From Cristatella mucedo (Eukaryota > Bryozoa > Phylactolaemata > Cristatellidae), in the NCBI GenBank assembly GCA_009760855.2, contig WPIO01000461.1, positions 1-41,868 on the forward strand: DNA of 41,868 nt, read 5' to 3'. This document shows positions 10,643-22,518 of this stretch, in pieces (positions within the stretch are counted from its first letter, which is position 1; each line of letters starts with the position of its first letter). The position numbers and the translations under genes are program-made. Below the pieces are notes generated by a model that did no database searches, had not been told where the DNA came from, and saw only the letters and a program-made list of their open reading frames with translations.

Positions 10643-10711
10643 AAGCCACAACTAAAGCCATAACACACACACACATAACGTGTGTGTGTGTTATGGCTTT
10701 AGTTGTGGCTT
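10643..10711. repeat. Perfect 32-bp inverted repeat with 5-nt loop
   Basis: The left arm, 10643-10674, begins AAGCCACAACTAAAGCCATA and ends in (AC)n. The right arm, 10680-10711, is its exact reverse complement; the loop is ATAAC (10675-10679). Such perfection is out of place in the decayed sequence around it. It lies about 300 bp into the putative TRIM intron 2. It could be a small foldback/MITE remnant, a quasi-palindrome repaired to perfection, or a structured RNA if transcribed. Confidence 0.95.
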
Positions 10712-11017
10712 TTAACACTTCGTTCCCCGGTCGCTTGAGTGAGAGGTTTATCGGCCTCCAACAACCTATCTTAGATAAGAAAAGGCATGGTCTCCAAAGG
10801 GTTTGAAGTTCTAACCACGAAGCTATATGACCATTGGGTACACTTAATAGCAAGTACCGAAACGATCGTCCTGCTGACCCTGTGCATGCTGACACTGGCC
10901 ACATTTGCATGGTGACCCTGTGCATGTCACCTCTAACCATGCTATAGGGGTCCATGAAATACCAGTGACCAGAAATAAAATCTGAAACGTAAGCTATAAG
11001 GATTTCAATGTAAATAC

Positions 11018-11161
11018 TTTTCAATTTTACGACGAGCTTCTCTTCCTCCGTTCGTAGCTTCCTTTGTAGCTCCTGCAATAATTTCAGTCGTTGCTTGATA
11101 CCAGCTAGCTGCTTCTGACCAGCATCCTGATCTCTGCCGTCATTTCCTTGCCTCCGTTTGG
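11018..11161 (-). CDS. TRIM-type gene, probable exon 2: coiled coil
   Basis: A 144-bp exon bounded on the minus strand by CTGGTTTTAG|CCAAACGG (AG at 11163-11162) and AAAA|GTATTTAC. It opens with two bases that complete the split codon left by the RING/B-box exon (G|CC) and closes in phase 1, which the beta-propeller exon accepts. It encodes about 48 residues, highly charged with Leu/Ile at heptad spacing (AGIKQRLKLLQELQRKL, then RTEEEKLVVKLK), as expected for the coiled coil that dimerises TRIM proteins. The donor GTATTT is weak. An alternative GTAAAA 17 bp earlier would break the frame into the next exon. Exons between this one and 4117 could have been missed. Confidence 0.55.
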
Positions 11162-12225
11162 CTAAAACCAGATAGGAAAAAGCAGTTTACACATAAATGA
11201 TAGACGATACCAAGGTAGGCAACCAATACCAGAATCAAAACTGGATGATTGGATCAAGAAAGAAGACTAAGTATTACGACACCGGAATAATTCGTGGTAA
11301 TCATTGCACTTCAACTGACAAAATGAGTCGGGTAAGGTTAATCTCTGGGTTATAGTGTGGCTGGTCAGTCCCATGCTATTAAGGACTGCTGATACGTCTT
11401 GCAGCCACATCTTCAAAGCTAAATACAGTTTTCACATGCGGATTTATATCCACGTTAAATCGTGGGAATTGCATGGCAATAAAAACATCTCATACCTTAA
11501 AATTATTACTTTCTTCGAAGCAGCCAGAACATGACAAATATAAAAACAGATGTCCCGAGATACACATTTTCAGCTTGTGATGCCGCAGGTTATCCTTTGC
11601 TGCATGCCGGTCAATAGGATTAGTATGCTCTGTGTGCATTTACCAGCCCGGCTGGCTTTGGTCGGCTAGGGCTCGTAAGCAGCAACTAAATCAAAGTACA
11701 CAATCTCTTATAGACAGGTTGAGCTGTCTAGATATAGCTAGCACAGGCTTAGTCCTCGTTTGCACGACAAATAGGAACATTTTTAAATCTTGGTTAAGCT
11801 CTGCCGCAAGCCTGCAGGCACATTGCAAACACGATTTGAGCAAATGTTAGGTGCAGACATACCAGTAAAATATTTGATCTAACTGGGATCGCTGTCACTA
11901 AAATGAACTGAAGATTGCTGCAAGATCACAACCAGTGAAAGCCAGATACCTGGAGGCAGCCACCGAGCAAAGCCAATCATCACTATAGGCCCAATAAGGA
12001 ATTTCTGTTCTAGCCTATTTGTGGAGTCTAACCAATGGTTGTAGCCCTATTTAGGCTGATTCCCTAGGTCGCAAATACTAATAACGGGATATAATTCACT
12101 GAGTGTTCTATCAGTGTCGTGTGAGGGTAACGTCTCACACGCGAGACGAGTCATCTGTAGGTTCCCTTAAGGATCTTAGCTGAAGTGATACACCAGAGTC
12201 AGCTTCCTCTTGCTCTCAGTTCCCG
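11162..12225. other. TRIM intron 1, downstream part; no recognisable feature
   Basis: AT-rich sequence with one 72-codon open frame (11632-11850, +) lacking any motif. No LINE or SINE block could be aligned by eye until LINE B begins at about 12226. Confidence 0.35.
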
Positions 12226-12602
12226 TAGGGATATTAAATTAGCTGTTCCATTCCTCAGCTAAAGGACCGTCGGCGGCAGAAGCTTTGGCTGTGCAGGTCC
12301 TAGGCTGTAAATCTTACTTCCACAATTCCTATGCAACGACGACTAATCACCTGCTGCTGACTATGGCTCATCCTTTTCAGCGGTCTTGAGCTGCTACTTC
12401 TATGCTGCTCACTCACTACCTCAACTGCTCTCCTGACTCTGCTATGCTTCCCACTTTCTCTTTCTTACGTGAGACGAGGTCTGGTTGGATACCATATGAG
12501 TAATGAAAGCCGCTTAGGCTGTGAGTTCGCTCTACAAAACTCTCCTGCTTAACACCCGAACAGTCGTTATGGCTTTGTGGAGTTACAGACGGAGATACAA
12601 GA
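12226..12602 (+). mobile_element. LINE B 3' fragment
   Basis: Starts at AAATTAGCTGTTCCATTCCT (LINE B LAVPFL block) and runs through GCAGAAGCTTTGGCTGTGC and CTGCTGACTATGGCTC to the end GTTACAGACGGAGATACAAG. Several frame changes. Confidence 0.75.
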
Positions 12603-12715
12603 GAATTTAATCTCTATCCAGGAACTGCTAATACGCCGTGGATCTCGAGCATACGACCTTAGTCGTTAACGGCCAGCACATAGTCTTTGGCAAAAACTAG
12701 GGTGCAAAAACACCG
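12603..12715 (-). mobile_element. tRNA-derived SINE (family D)
   Basis: Minus strand: a B-box-like GCTCGAGATCC (12650-12640) follows TTAACGACTAAGGTCG. The 3' end CCTGGATAGAGATTAAATTC (12621-12602) is the stem half shared with the other SINE D copies. It directly abuts the LINE B tail. Confidence 0.55.
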
Positions 12716-12784
12716 GTCAAGTGACATTGCTAGTGAATGGTGCGAAACTAGACCAAATATCACGATTTCCGATATATTAATAGT

Positions 12785-12862
12785 AATTTTTAACACGTCT
12801 GCATAGTGGTCTCAGAGAGCTTAATCTCTCTCGGCACTGTACGTATGCTGTAAAAATACGTT
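12785..12862 (-). mobile_element. LINE A 3'-tail fragment
   Basis: TGGTCTCAGAGAGCTTAATC, TCTCTCGGCACTGTACG and ATGCTGTAAA are a diverged inverted LINE A hairpin and the sequence just inside it. No coding part remains. Confidence 0.6.
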
Positions 12863-13015
12863 GATCACGTCATTCCGAGGTCCCTGGATTGTAATGGCTA
12901 GGAAACGGCTGAGTGATGATCCAATATTAGAAGGTAAAACTCGACAAAGTGTAATACTCAGCTTTTGCTCCTAGCCTCTGGCATGGCAGCTTAAGCAGGT
13001 TGTGTGATAAAGTTC

Positions 13016-14040
13016 CAAAAGTAATGTAATGTAATATAATGTAATGTATCTCCGTCAGTAACTCCACAAAGTCATAAAAACCATGTGGGTGTTACGCAGG
13101 AGAGTTTGGTATAGCTCACTCACAGCCTAAGCGGCTTTCGGTACGCATTCGGTAGCCAAAAGACTTCGTCTCATGCAACAAAGAGAAAGTGGGAAGCATA
13201 GCAGAGTTAGGAGAGCAGTTGAGGTAGTGAGTAGCATAGAAGTAGCAGTTCAGGACCACTGAAAAAGATGTGCCACAGTCGGCAGTTGGAGAGTAGATGT
13301 TGTTGCATAAGAATTGTGGAAGCGAGTTCCACAGTCTAGGACCTGCAGAGCTAAAGCTTCTGTCGCTAACTGTCTTTAAGAGGAGGAATGGGACAGCTAA
13401 TTTATTGTCCACACAGGACCTGAGGGTGCGAACAGGCTGAAACTGATGCAGCAGTTCAGCTAGGTATGAAGGAGCCAAGCCGTGGCGGGCCTTGTGGGTC
13501 AGCTTAAGAACTTTGCTCTGTATCCTTTGCTCAACCGGCAACCATTCTAGCTCTTTCAGCAAAGGAGACACGTGCTCAAACCGCTGGGACTTGAAGACCA
13601 GCCTTGCAGCCATATTCATAGTCCGCTGTAGTGGCATAATAGCTTTCTTTGGTAGCCCAGCCAAAAGGGAATTACAATAATCAAGCCGAGACAGAACTAA
13701 AGAGCTAGTTGAATTTTTTACAAGCCACTGTGGGAGACAGCTTCTAATCTTGGATAGGGATCGGATGTGATGGCTAGCTGTAGAGGCAGTCTTCTGAATG
13801 AAGCTCTTTGAAATTGAGGCAGCTGTCGAACAAGCCACCTAGATTACGAGCACGTGGTGAAGGTCGCACAATAGCATCACCTATTAGAACAGCAAAGCCT
13901 TTTAATCCAGCCACACGCTTAGGGTGTCCTATGAGAAGCAGTTCGGTTTTATCGTCATTTAATTTCAGGAAGTTTTCCGACATCCAGGATCGAATATCGG
14001 CAAGGCAAGCATTCAGTTTCTCAAAAGTAACGAATAAGTT
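13016..14040 (-). mobile_element. Best LINE B copy, 5'-truncated, with ORF2 C-terminal half
   Basis: Minus strand from about 14032: LNACLADIRSWM, then FLKLNDDKTELLLIGHPKR (RT after the catalytic YxDD region) and ARNLGGLFDS. A frame break lies at 13774-13838, after which the frame continues SLVLSRLDYCNSLLAGL, LEWLPVEQRIQSKVLKL, HGLAPSYLAELL, LWNSLPQFL, to CECAIQNS-like sequence and TAA. This is the thumb/C-terminal part of a CR1/L2-like ORF2. The tail is (ACATT)n (13021-13046). CAAAAGTAA at 13016-13024 recurs at 14032-14040 and may be a target-site duplication, although its overlap with the tail makes this less certain. The catalytic RT core and endonuclease are absent. Confidence 0.8.
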
Positions 14041-14059
14041 CCTACTTAAAGAGGAAATG

Positions 14060-14262
14060 GATAAGTATCGCAGCATAATTGCTTTAGCACTGGAGCTGGC
14101 CTGGATTGACCCCAAGAGATTAAGGCGCTGGCCTTTAACGACCGAGGTCGAATGTGAATGCATTTTTCGATCAAAGTCGTTGGCTCAAGCCCTGTGGTAC
14201 AGGCGAAGGGCCTGGATAGAGATTAGGCTCTCTAAACGCGCTATACGAATGAATTGTATGTC
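14060..14262 (+). mobile_element. tRNA-derived SINE (family D), best tail
   Basis: B-box GGCTCAAGCCC at 14182-14192, preceded by GAGATTAAGGCGCTGGCC in the tRNA-like head. The 3' end (14212-14260) reads CTGGATAGAGATTAGGCTCT, then CTAAACGCGCTATACGAATG. It can form the same AGAGA..TCTCT stem plus downstream GCGCT that ends LINE A. It sits beside the truncated 5' end of the LINE B copy. Confidence 0.65.
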
Positions 14263-14319
14263 ACAATGGGTTGCTAAAGCTGACTGGTTTATTTATTTAG
14301 CCGGAAATGCGACGCACAG

Positions 14320-14455
14320 CCCTGGATTAACATGTTATCACTACTGTTGTTGTGCATTCTTTTGCAGCAAATGTAATGAGCCCTTGAAAGAGATTGAGTT
14401 CTCCAAGGGCACTTTATCAAGTATGTTATGACTATTACTGTTATTAATCCTGTAC
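14320..14455 (+). mobile_element. LINE A 3'-tail fragment
   Basis: TTTTGCAGCAAATGTAATGA, then GAAAGAGATTGAGTTCTCC, AAGGGCACTTTATCAAGT and a worn (ATT)n. This is the LINE A tail hairpin with a few mismatches; nothing upstream of the 3' UTR survives. Confidence 0.75.
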
Positions 14456-15079
14456 ACATGCCCTGGGTCGTCGACTGGAGGTAAGGCGTTCCCACTTCAC
14501 GAGTCAGGTCATGAGTTGAAACATTGCAGCGGTCACCTCTCAGTTACCAGCTTCAGGCAGCAGCTTTGAACATTACGTAATTACCACTAACTATTTAAAT
14601 AAGGCTTTGGAACCAGGTTAACCTGTACAATAGCCGATTTTGATTACACATCAATATTAGTGCGTTGGCGAAGCAAAAACCGCGTGAAAAATCTTAAAAT
14701 GAAACAGCAAGCAAATATTTTGCAAACTTATGCACAGCCAGGACAAAGGAGGATGGAAAGAATCAGTCTTGGAAGACTAAAACACAAATCTGGATATTTT
14801 TTCTGGGTCGTTTCCTTACTATTGAAGAGCTATTGATTCACCTAGAAAATGCAATTAGTTTTGGTTCATTAGCCACAGGTAACATGGAAAGACCACGAGA
14901 AAACATTCACGGTGACAAAAGAATAATTCAATTCAGCACTTGAGCAACCACTCATGTGCTCTACAAAAACCTACCAAACTTATCAAAGCGGCAGAGCATA
15001 AATTGCTTGAATAAGCCTTGTCAAACATCGAGTTTTCAATAATGCAAACTACCTTTCGGGCTTTCAGTGCAAAACTTAC
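14456..15079. other. TRIM intron 1, 5' part; mostly unremarkable
   Basis: GGTAAGGCGTTCCCACTTCAC followed by GGTCATGAGTTGAAAC at about 14480-14520 resembles a worn SINE C head, too weak to call. The rest is AT-rich unique-looking sequence. Confidence 0.3.
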
Positions 15080-16013
15080 CAGAATATAAATCTGGCGAGC
15101 CAATTACTGTCTTTAATATAAACTTCCTGGCGGCGTCTGAATAGTTCTTTGGTACGACAAGGCGGTCAGTGATAGCTTTAGCTTCAAATAATTCTGATAG
15201 CCGGTTGACGTGACTTCCCAGGCATGATGCGATCCGGTCAGATTGATCGAACAGCCATGTAGAATCACCAGAATCCAGCACAAACCTACCATATGCCATA
15301 GCTGAGTAGGCGACCTTTTTTAGCTGATTAATTTCTTCCACTTCGGACGACACTTCGGCACTAAGCCTGTCACTTACTTCTTCTAGATCTTGCTGAGCTG
15401 CCAAAAACGCTTCATCGATGCCATCCAGAGCAGCTTTCTTATTCTTCTGGAGAGTTTTCACGCATGATGTACGTGCTGCTTGCACTGCCTCACAACTAGA
15501 AGAGTTGACGTCGTGCTTCTGAGCAAGACACATAGCTTGAATACAACAGTCACATCTGAGCCTCATACATGTCAAGCACATATAATCTAGTTGTCTCTTG
15601 TGTTCTGGACATTGTGCAGTAGAGCTGCCATGGGCGGTGTACAAATCCAGAGGTGCCGTCATATGGTCCACGGTGTGAATTTTGTGGTCTTCTGAGCATC
15701 TAGCACAGAACTTTTTATAACATTGCTTGCAGTAAAATTCAACGGGAAAATCATATCCTCTCAGCTGACATGCATTGCACTGTATATCAGAAGAGAACTG
15801 CTTCGTAGCAATGAACAGATTCGGCTGCACCTCGGCGACATCTTGGACAGTCAAGCATTCTGGGCACGTCATCTGCTTGCCATCTAACTGGGTAGCTTCT
15901 TTGAGCATGCAGCACTTGCAGCAGTTATGCAGACATCTGAGCAGCATTGGATCTTGGAGCAACTCTTTGCAAACGCAGCAGCAGTAAACCGGATCTTGTT
16001 CCATTACACTCAT
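15080..16013 (-). CDS. TRIM-type E3 ubiquitin ligase, first coding exon: RING + two B-boxes
   Basis: Starts at ATG 16013-16011 (MSVMEQDPVYCCCVC) and gives 311 codons plus one base to the donor TCTG|GTAAGTTTT. RING (C3HC4): C12-x2-C15, C27-x-H29, C32-x2-C35, C50-x2-C53. B-box 1: C79-x2-C82, C95-x2-C98, C103-x2-C106, with H110, H113 and H117. B-box 2: C135-x2-H138, C146-x2-C149, C154, C157, H167. A helical segment follows (about 175-300), rich in Glu/Leu, the start of the coiled coil. By family knowledge the RING recruits an E2 and the coiled coil dimerises the protein. Upstream, GTTGTTTTTTTCAG|TGCTCC (AG at 16037-16036) looks like a strong 3' splice site, so a 5'-UTR exon probably precedes; 16035-16014 would be UTR. 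An alternative start is Met4. The exon is intact, with no stops, unlike the transposons around it. Confidence 0.85.
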
Positions 16014-16110
16014 ACGATAGGCTGTATCAGGAGCACTGAAAAAAACAACCTTGATGAAGGTAATGCAGCAATTAACAGTCAATAATACAAGTAAGCACAA
16101 TGCCTTGTTA

Positions 16111-16144
<34 letters not shown>

Positions 16145-16385
16145 TTGCACTTGATAAAGCGCCCTCAGAGAACTTAATCTCTTTCTAGGCGCTTTACATT
16201 TGCTGCAAAGTGATATGCAATACAATAGTAAGTAAAATCATGCTTGAAAAACAAGCAAAATAAATAATATGGTTAGGGGTTACATGCACAGGGTCAGCAT
16301 GCAAATGTGGTTAGTGGCAGCATGCACAGTGTCAGCACGCATAAGCACATCAAGGACGAATCACAGGGACCCACTAAATGCTGTC

Positions 16386-18463
16386 CTAAATAGGTGTTTT
16401 TAAGTTTCTTTTAAATGTGGTCAGGTCAGGGGATATTCTGACGTAGGTCCTAAGGGAGTTCCAGGCTTTGGGAGCATACGAGCTAAATGCAAATGTCTCC
16501 AAATGATTTAAGGTTTGCACGAGGTATTTCCAGACTGTTGGATTCCGAAAAGCGAGTGGTACGATGCTTGGCCTGATGGGGTAGTATATCTGAAAGATAG
16601 GCTGGAGCCATAGAATGAAGAGACCTAAAAGTGAGCGACAAAACCTTGAAGTCAATCCGTCGCTTGACTGGTAGCCAGTGCAGGTCGGCGAGAAGTGGAG
16701 TAATGTGGCAACTGCGACGTTCACGACAGACAAGCCCAGCTGCAGAGTTTTGCACCAGCTGCAATCGCCTGATCGCACATGCTGGTAGGCCAGTAAGCAG
16801 TGAGTTGCAGAAGTCGAGACGAGATGTCACGAATGCATGGACCAGCTTGGACGTGGTATCCTTATCTAAACAAGCTCGAATTTTAGCAATGTTATGAAGC
16901 TGAAAATAGGCAGATTTGACTGTGGAGCTGATGTGGTCGTCTAACGAGAGGTCGCTTTGGAATATGACACCTAGATTTCGAGCTGATTCAACTGGAGATA
17001 TGCTGGCAGAGCCAATTTTGAAAGTCAGCCTTTCCAATTTCTGAATCACACTGGGTTTGCCCAAAACTAGTAAGTTAGTTTTATCATCGTTTAGTTTTAG
17101 AAAATTTGCTGCCATCCATGTGCGGATGTCATCAATGCATGCAGCTAGTGAGTTCAGAGAATTTGAGGTGCTCGAAGGCTGGGAGGGATCAAAGCAAAGG
17201 TACAACTGAGTGTCATCCGCATAGAAGTGAAAGCCTAGATTGTGCTTGGCAATCACATCAGCAAGAGGGAGAGTATAAACCGTGAAAAGAACCGGACCTA
17301 GCACAGAGCCCTGAGGTACTCCATATTTCAGAGGTACTTCATATGATCTTTGTCCATTCACGTCAACACTCTGGAGTCTCCCACTGAGATAGGACCTGAA
17401 CCACTGCAGAGCAGCGCCAGTGATGCCCAGGCGAGATGAGAGGCGCTCTAGAAGTACTTTGTGATCGATGGTATCAAAAGCTGCCGAAAGATCGAGCAAA
17501 ACAAGAAGAGACACTCTACCCATGTCTGCATTCCTAAGTAGGTCGTTGTATACCCGAAGCAATGCTGACTCTGTGGAGTGATTAGCTCTAAAGCCAGACT
17601 GGAACTTACTAGCAAGGTGTGAGGTTTCGATATAGGAGTTCAGCTGGTCTGCCACGACCCGTTCCAGAGTCTTTGATAAGAATGGTAGAAGTGAGACTGG
17701 GCGGTAGTTGCTTAAGTTCTCTTGGTCTAGTGTAGCTTTCTTGAGAAGTGGCCTCACTACAGCTTTTTTTGAAAGGTGCTGGGACCTGACCTGAGGCTAA
17801 TGACATATTAATGATGTTGGTTATGCATGGCAGCAGCAGATCAATGCAACGTAGGAGCAGGACAGTGGGAATATGGTCCAGTGGACTTGTTGTCTTCTTT
17901 GATTGAGATACGAGCTTTAGGACTAGATCATTAGTGACCTGCTTAAATGCAGACATTGAGGTGCAGCCAGGAACCGAGGAACAGCATTCTAGTGGGAAGG
18001 TTGTCATCGCAGGGATGGATTCCCTGATCTTGTCTATCTTCTGCACATAGAATCGAGAGAAGCGATCGGTTAGGCCATCACAAGGATCATCAGGTAAGGA
18101 GCTAACCTGGGAACGGTTGAGGAGATGGTTTATTGTCAACATCAGCATTTTTGGATTGTGCATCTGTGATTTAACAATGTTTCTATAGAAGCTAGACTTG
18201 GCCTTTGCTAGGATCGATTGGTACGACCTACAGTAGTCTTCATATGCCTGTCGATGGACAGTTAGTCCGGATCTTTGGCATGTTTTTTCAAGCTTTCGTT
18301 TAGTAGACTTGGCTAGTTTAATGTCTGTGGTAAACCATAGGCCATCTGGGCGGGGGCGCACAGTTCGCTTTGTCAGAGGTGCAAACTCGTCGAGCGTGTC
18401 AGCTAGTTTCGTGTTGTAGCAATCTTTCAGTGATGACAGATCGGAGGGAGGACTGAGCAGCAA
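16386..18463 (-). pseudogene. LINE A ORF2 reverse transcriptase, frameshifted
   Basis: The frame opening at 18463 carries the linker (DEFAPLTKRTVRPRPDGLW, LDHIPTVLLLRCIDLLLPCI). It then loses frame at a 7-A run (T7 on plus, 17764-17770) where the other long copy has six. The next frame resumes at NYRPVSLLPFLSKTLERVV and holds RT motifs in order: GFRANHSTESALL, LLDLSAAFDTIDH (motif A), GVPQGSVLGPVLF (motif B) and FHFYADDTQLYL (motif C, YADD at 17223-17212), then NFLKLNDDKT, LDFCNSLLTGLPACA and LHWLPVKRRIDFKVL. It ends early after a second frame change at GACATTTGCATTTAG near 16505-16520, and the last part continues in the frame ending near 16386. The catalytic aspartates are still present. Confidence 0.85.
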
Positions 18464-18535
18464 AGGTGAAGCAGATATTCTCGCTCGGACAGCATCGATG
18501 TCAAGAGTCTTGAGGTTTCGCGGTTCACAGGTTAT

Positions 18536-18901
18536 TTAGAGGAGGACGTGGGCACACTGTAGATTGAATGAGATCTGCATGTGGTCAGATAAGCAGGATT
18601 TGGTAATAATTGGTGATGACAAAGTGCAGTTGTATGAGAAGATCTGGTCGAGTGTGTGACCCTTGATGTGGGTAGGACCATGCACATGAGCCACAAGAGA
18701 CAAAGAGTCAGTCAATGCACGAAATTCGGTGCTGAAAGCGTCAGATAAGTTATCAAAGTGAACGTTGAAATCACCCATAATGAGGAAGGATCGATTTCTT
18801 GCATACAAAATCGAAACGAGATCGGATAAATCTGAGACAAAGGAGGATTTGGTACCTGGTGGGCGATCATCGAATACTTCCAAATATCCAGCTAAAAACA
18901 T
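18536..18901 (-). pseudogene. LINE A APE-type endonuclease, C-terminal remnant
   Basis: About 120 codons with the conserved APE endonuclease blocks in the right order: MGDFNVHFD (GDFN at 18774-18763), then PTHIKGHTLDQIF and LSDHMQISF (SDH at 18589-18581). These are the metal- and phosphate-site residues that nick target DNA. The N-terminal half is missing and the frame ends in a TAA before the linker. Confidence 0.8.
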
Positions 18902-19767
<866 letters not shown>

Positions 19768-19853
19768 GAAGACCCGGCTCGCCGGCAGGGCACCTAAGCT
19801 CATGACCTTCGACAAGAAGGTCAACTGACACGGCTTGCCCACAAGAATAGGAA

Positions 19854-19855
<2 letters not shown>

Positions 19856-19908
<53 letters not shown>

Positions 19909-19924
19909 TATACATATATATATA
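19856..19924. repeat. (TA)n microsatellite
   Basis: A second TA array of about 69 bp, separated from the first by 88 bp of non-repetitive sequence (19768-19855) and merging into the 3' end of a minus-strand SINE D. The end of the SINE may have seeded it. Confidence 0.95.
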
Positions 19925-20052
19925 ATTCATTTGAGCGGCCCCTAGAAAACTAATCTCTATCCAGTAGCATCATACATGCCACAGGGCTCTAGCCCACGAC
20001 CTCGGTGTTCTAAAGTGAGAGCTTTCAACCCTAGGCCAAAAGAGGGCTGCCA
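19924..20052 (-). mobile_element. tRNA-derived SINE (family D)
   Basis: Minus strand: A-box-like TTGGCCTAGGG (about 20039-20029), B-box-like GGGCTAGAGCCC (19995-19984), then the 3' end CTGGATAGAGATTAGTTTTC and TAGGGGCCGCTCAAATGAAT, running into (TA)n. Head and tail match the 14060 and 12603 copies. Confidence 0.65.
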
Positions 20053-20626
<574 letters not shown>

Positions 20627-20951
20627 GACCTACCTGGTGCAGCTGCTGGCCAATGCACACCAGGAAGTAAAGCTTAGCTGCTGGGTCAGGATTCCAGCTC
20701 ATGGACTACCTCTGACCTGCTAGTTGCCTTGACTACGACCCAGTAATTGCTGCAGTAGCTTGGATGGGCTCGATTGCCACTCTGGGAATGTTGGTACTAA
20801 GAATGGAAGCCAGAGCTGACCTATGAAGGGCAGAGTACTCTTAAATCTCTGCATGTGAGTGAAGACACAGCTGAAGCTACCATCGTGCCGGGTTGCAAGG
20901 GAATGATGCACTCAAACATTTCCAAAGAATGCAAGGTCCGCCAGCACAGCT

Positions 20952-21046
20952 CAGAGAGAGAGAGTCAGAGAGAGAGAGAGAGAGAGAGTAAGAGAGGGTG
21001 AGAGTGAGAGAGAGTGAGAGAGCGAGACAGAGAGAGAAAGAGACAG

Positions 21047-21117
<71 letters not shown>

Positions 21118-21118
21118 A
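20952..21118. repeat. (GA)n microsatellite
   Basis: Second GA array in the same orientation, preceded by the same flank as the first (AATGCAAGGTCCGCCAGCAC then AGCTC). It is interrupted by GTAAGAGAGG, GTGAGAGTGAG and AGACAGACTGAG variants. Confidence 0.95.
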
Positions 21119-21588
21119 AGACAGAATGAGAGAGATGTGGTTCAGCATACAGAACGCTGGTCCAGAACAACGCCAACGGTTTGTGGCACAAGGCACGGAG
21201 CAGCAAGACACACGACTGCCTTCGCCCCCTTCTCACACTCGAGTCTTCTCCCCTCCTCTTGTCCCCTGGTTGACCCCGATGATTCATCGAGGACCACAAC
21301 TGTGCAGCTGCCGACCCTGGTGGTGAATCCATCATCTGGCTACCAGTGGTTACCGGCCTGTGTCCATGCCACATCACTGGCTCATCAGAGGAGCCGGCAT
21401 ACACTCAAACTACAGGCCCCCTTGACCTTAAGGTCACAAGTTTGCAGCACCAACATGTAGCTGCAATGTACAGGGCAGCATGAACGAGCCTATCTAAGCA
21501 GCAATAAACGAGCCTATCTATAAACGATACAAACTAGACCTTACACATCCTCGACATAGCAGCTAACATCAATAGCTGTCCCCACAGG

Positions 21589-22518
21589 CTATCTGACGGC
21601 TGATCGCAAGAGGCTAGCTGGTGCACGGCCTTTTGCGACCAATCGGCAACGTGAGCCACCGGCCATCGTCATCGAGCTGACGTCCACAGCCACTGTTTTT
21701 CGTACCTCAACCGTCGTCGCTCCATCTGCCTCTGCAGCCTCTGCCGATTCTTTTGCTGCGTCTCCGATATATGCAGCTACTTCTCCATCCTGCATACCCT
21801 CTCCAACCTGGGCAGTCTCTCCGGCCTGCACAATCTGTGCAGCCTGCACAGAATCTCCCTCCTAGACTGCCTCTTCGTCCTGTGCAGACTCTTCGGTCTG
21901 CATACACTCTCCGGCCTGTGCTGCTTCACAGCCCACCGGCTGGTTGCAGTCCAACGTCACCTTCATGGTGTGCACACCATCCCAGGCCAATGCCTCTGTC
22001 GCGGACGCCGCCGACCCTGTCGTGGACGCCGCCGACTCTGCCGCGGATGCCGCCGCCTTCATCACGGACGCAGGCCGCCTTCCACACAGACGCCCCCTTC
22101 CACACGGACGCTGCAGCCTCTCCGTGCACCGTCTCACTCTCCGTCGCCTCAGCCACACCGTGACCGTTGCCTCGCACACTGCCGTTACTTCATGGAACAC
22201 CACCGCAGCCTGATCAACCGTTACTGCTTTGAGAGCCGTTGCCTGCCGCCACGGCGTGGCAGCCTGACAAACCTCTGTCGCCCGGCACACAGTCGGCGAT
22301 TGCTGCTGCCGCTTCCGGTCGCTCCTGTCGGCCCTCTCAGTCCGACCAGCCTTTACCCGATCAGCGTGCAGCAATCGTGCTCTACCGGCCGGCGAGGTGA
22401 ATGCTCTCACTAGGGCCTCACGATGCTTGGCATAGTCATTCTGAACTTCCTGCGGGAGCCCCGAGGCAAACGTGAAGGCCCCGCCTTGCATCGCAAGGAG
22501 CAAAGACAAGTGGCACTC

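Larger units (their letters stand above)
16116..18901 (-). mobile_element. Longest LINE A copy (CR1/L2/Rex1-like non-LTR retrotransposon)
   Basis: Reading leftwards from about 18901: C-terminal part of the endonuclease, linker, reverse transcriptase, C-terminal domain, 3' UTR, hairpin and (ATT)n tail (16146-16116 region). The tail hairpin is 16156-16195: outer stem AAAGCGCC (16156-16163) with GGCGCTTT (16188-16195), inner stem AGAGA (16167-16171) with TCTCT (16178-16182). The 5' end is truncated inside the endonuclease. ACAT at 16112-16115 and 18898-18901 may be a short target-site duplication, but 4 bp is weak evidence. The element sits just upstream of the TRIM gene's first recognised exon. 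Confidence 0.9.
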
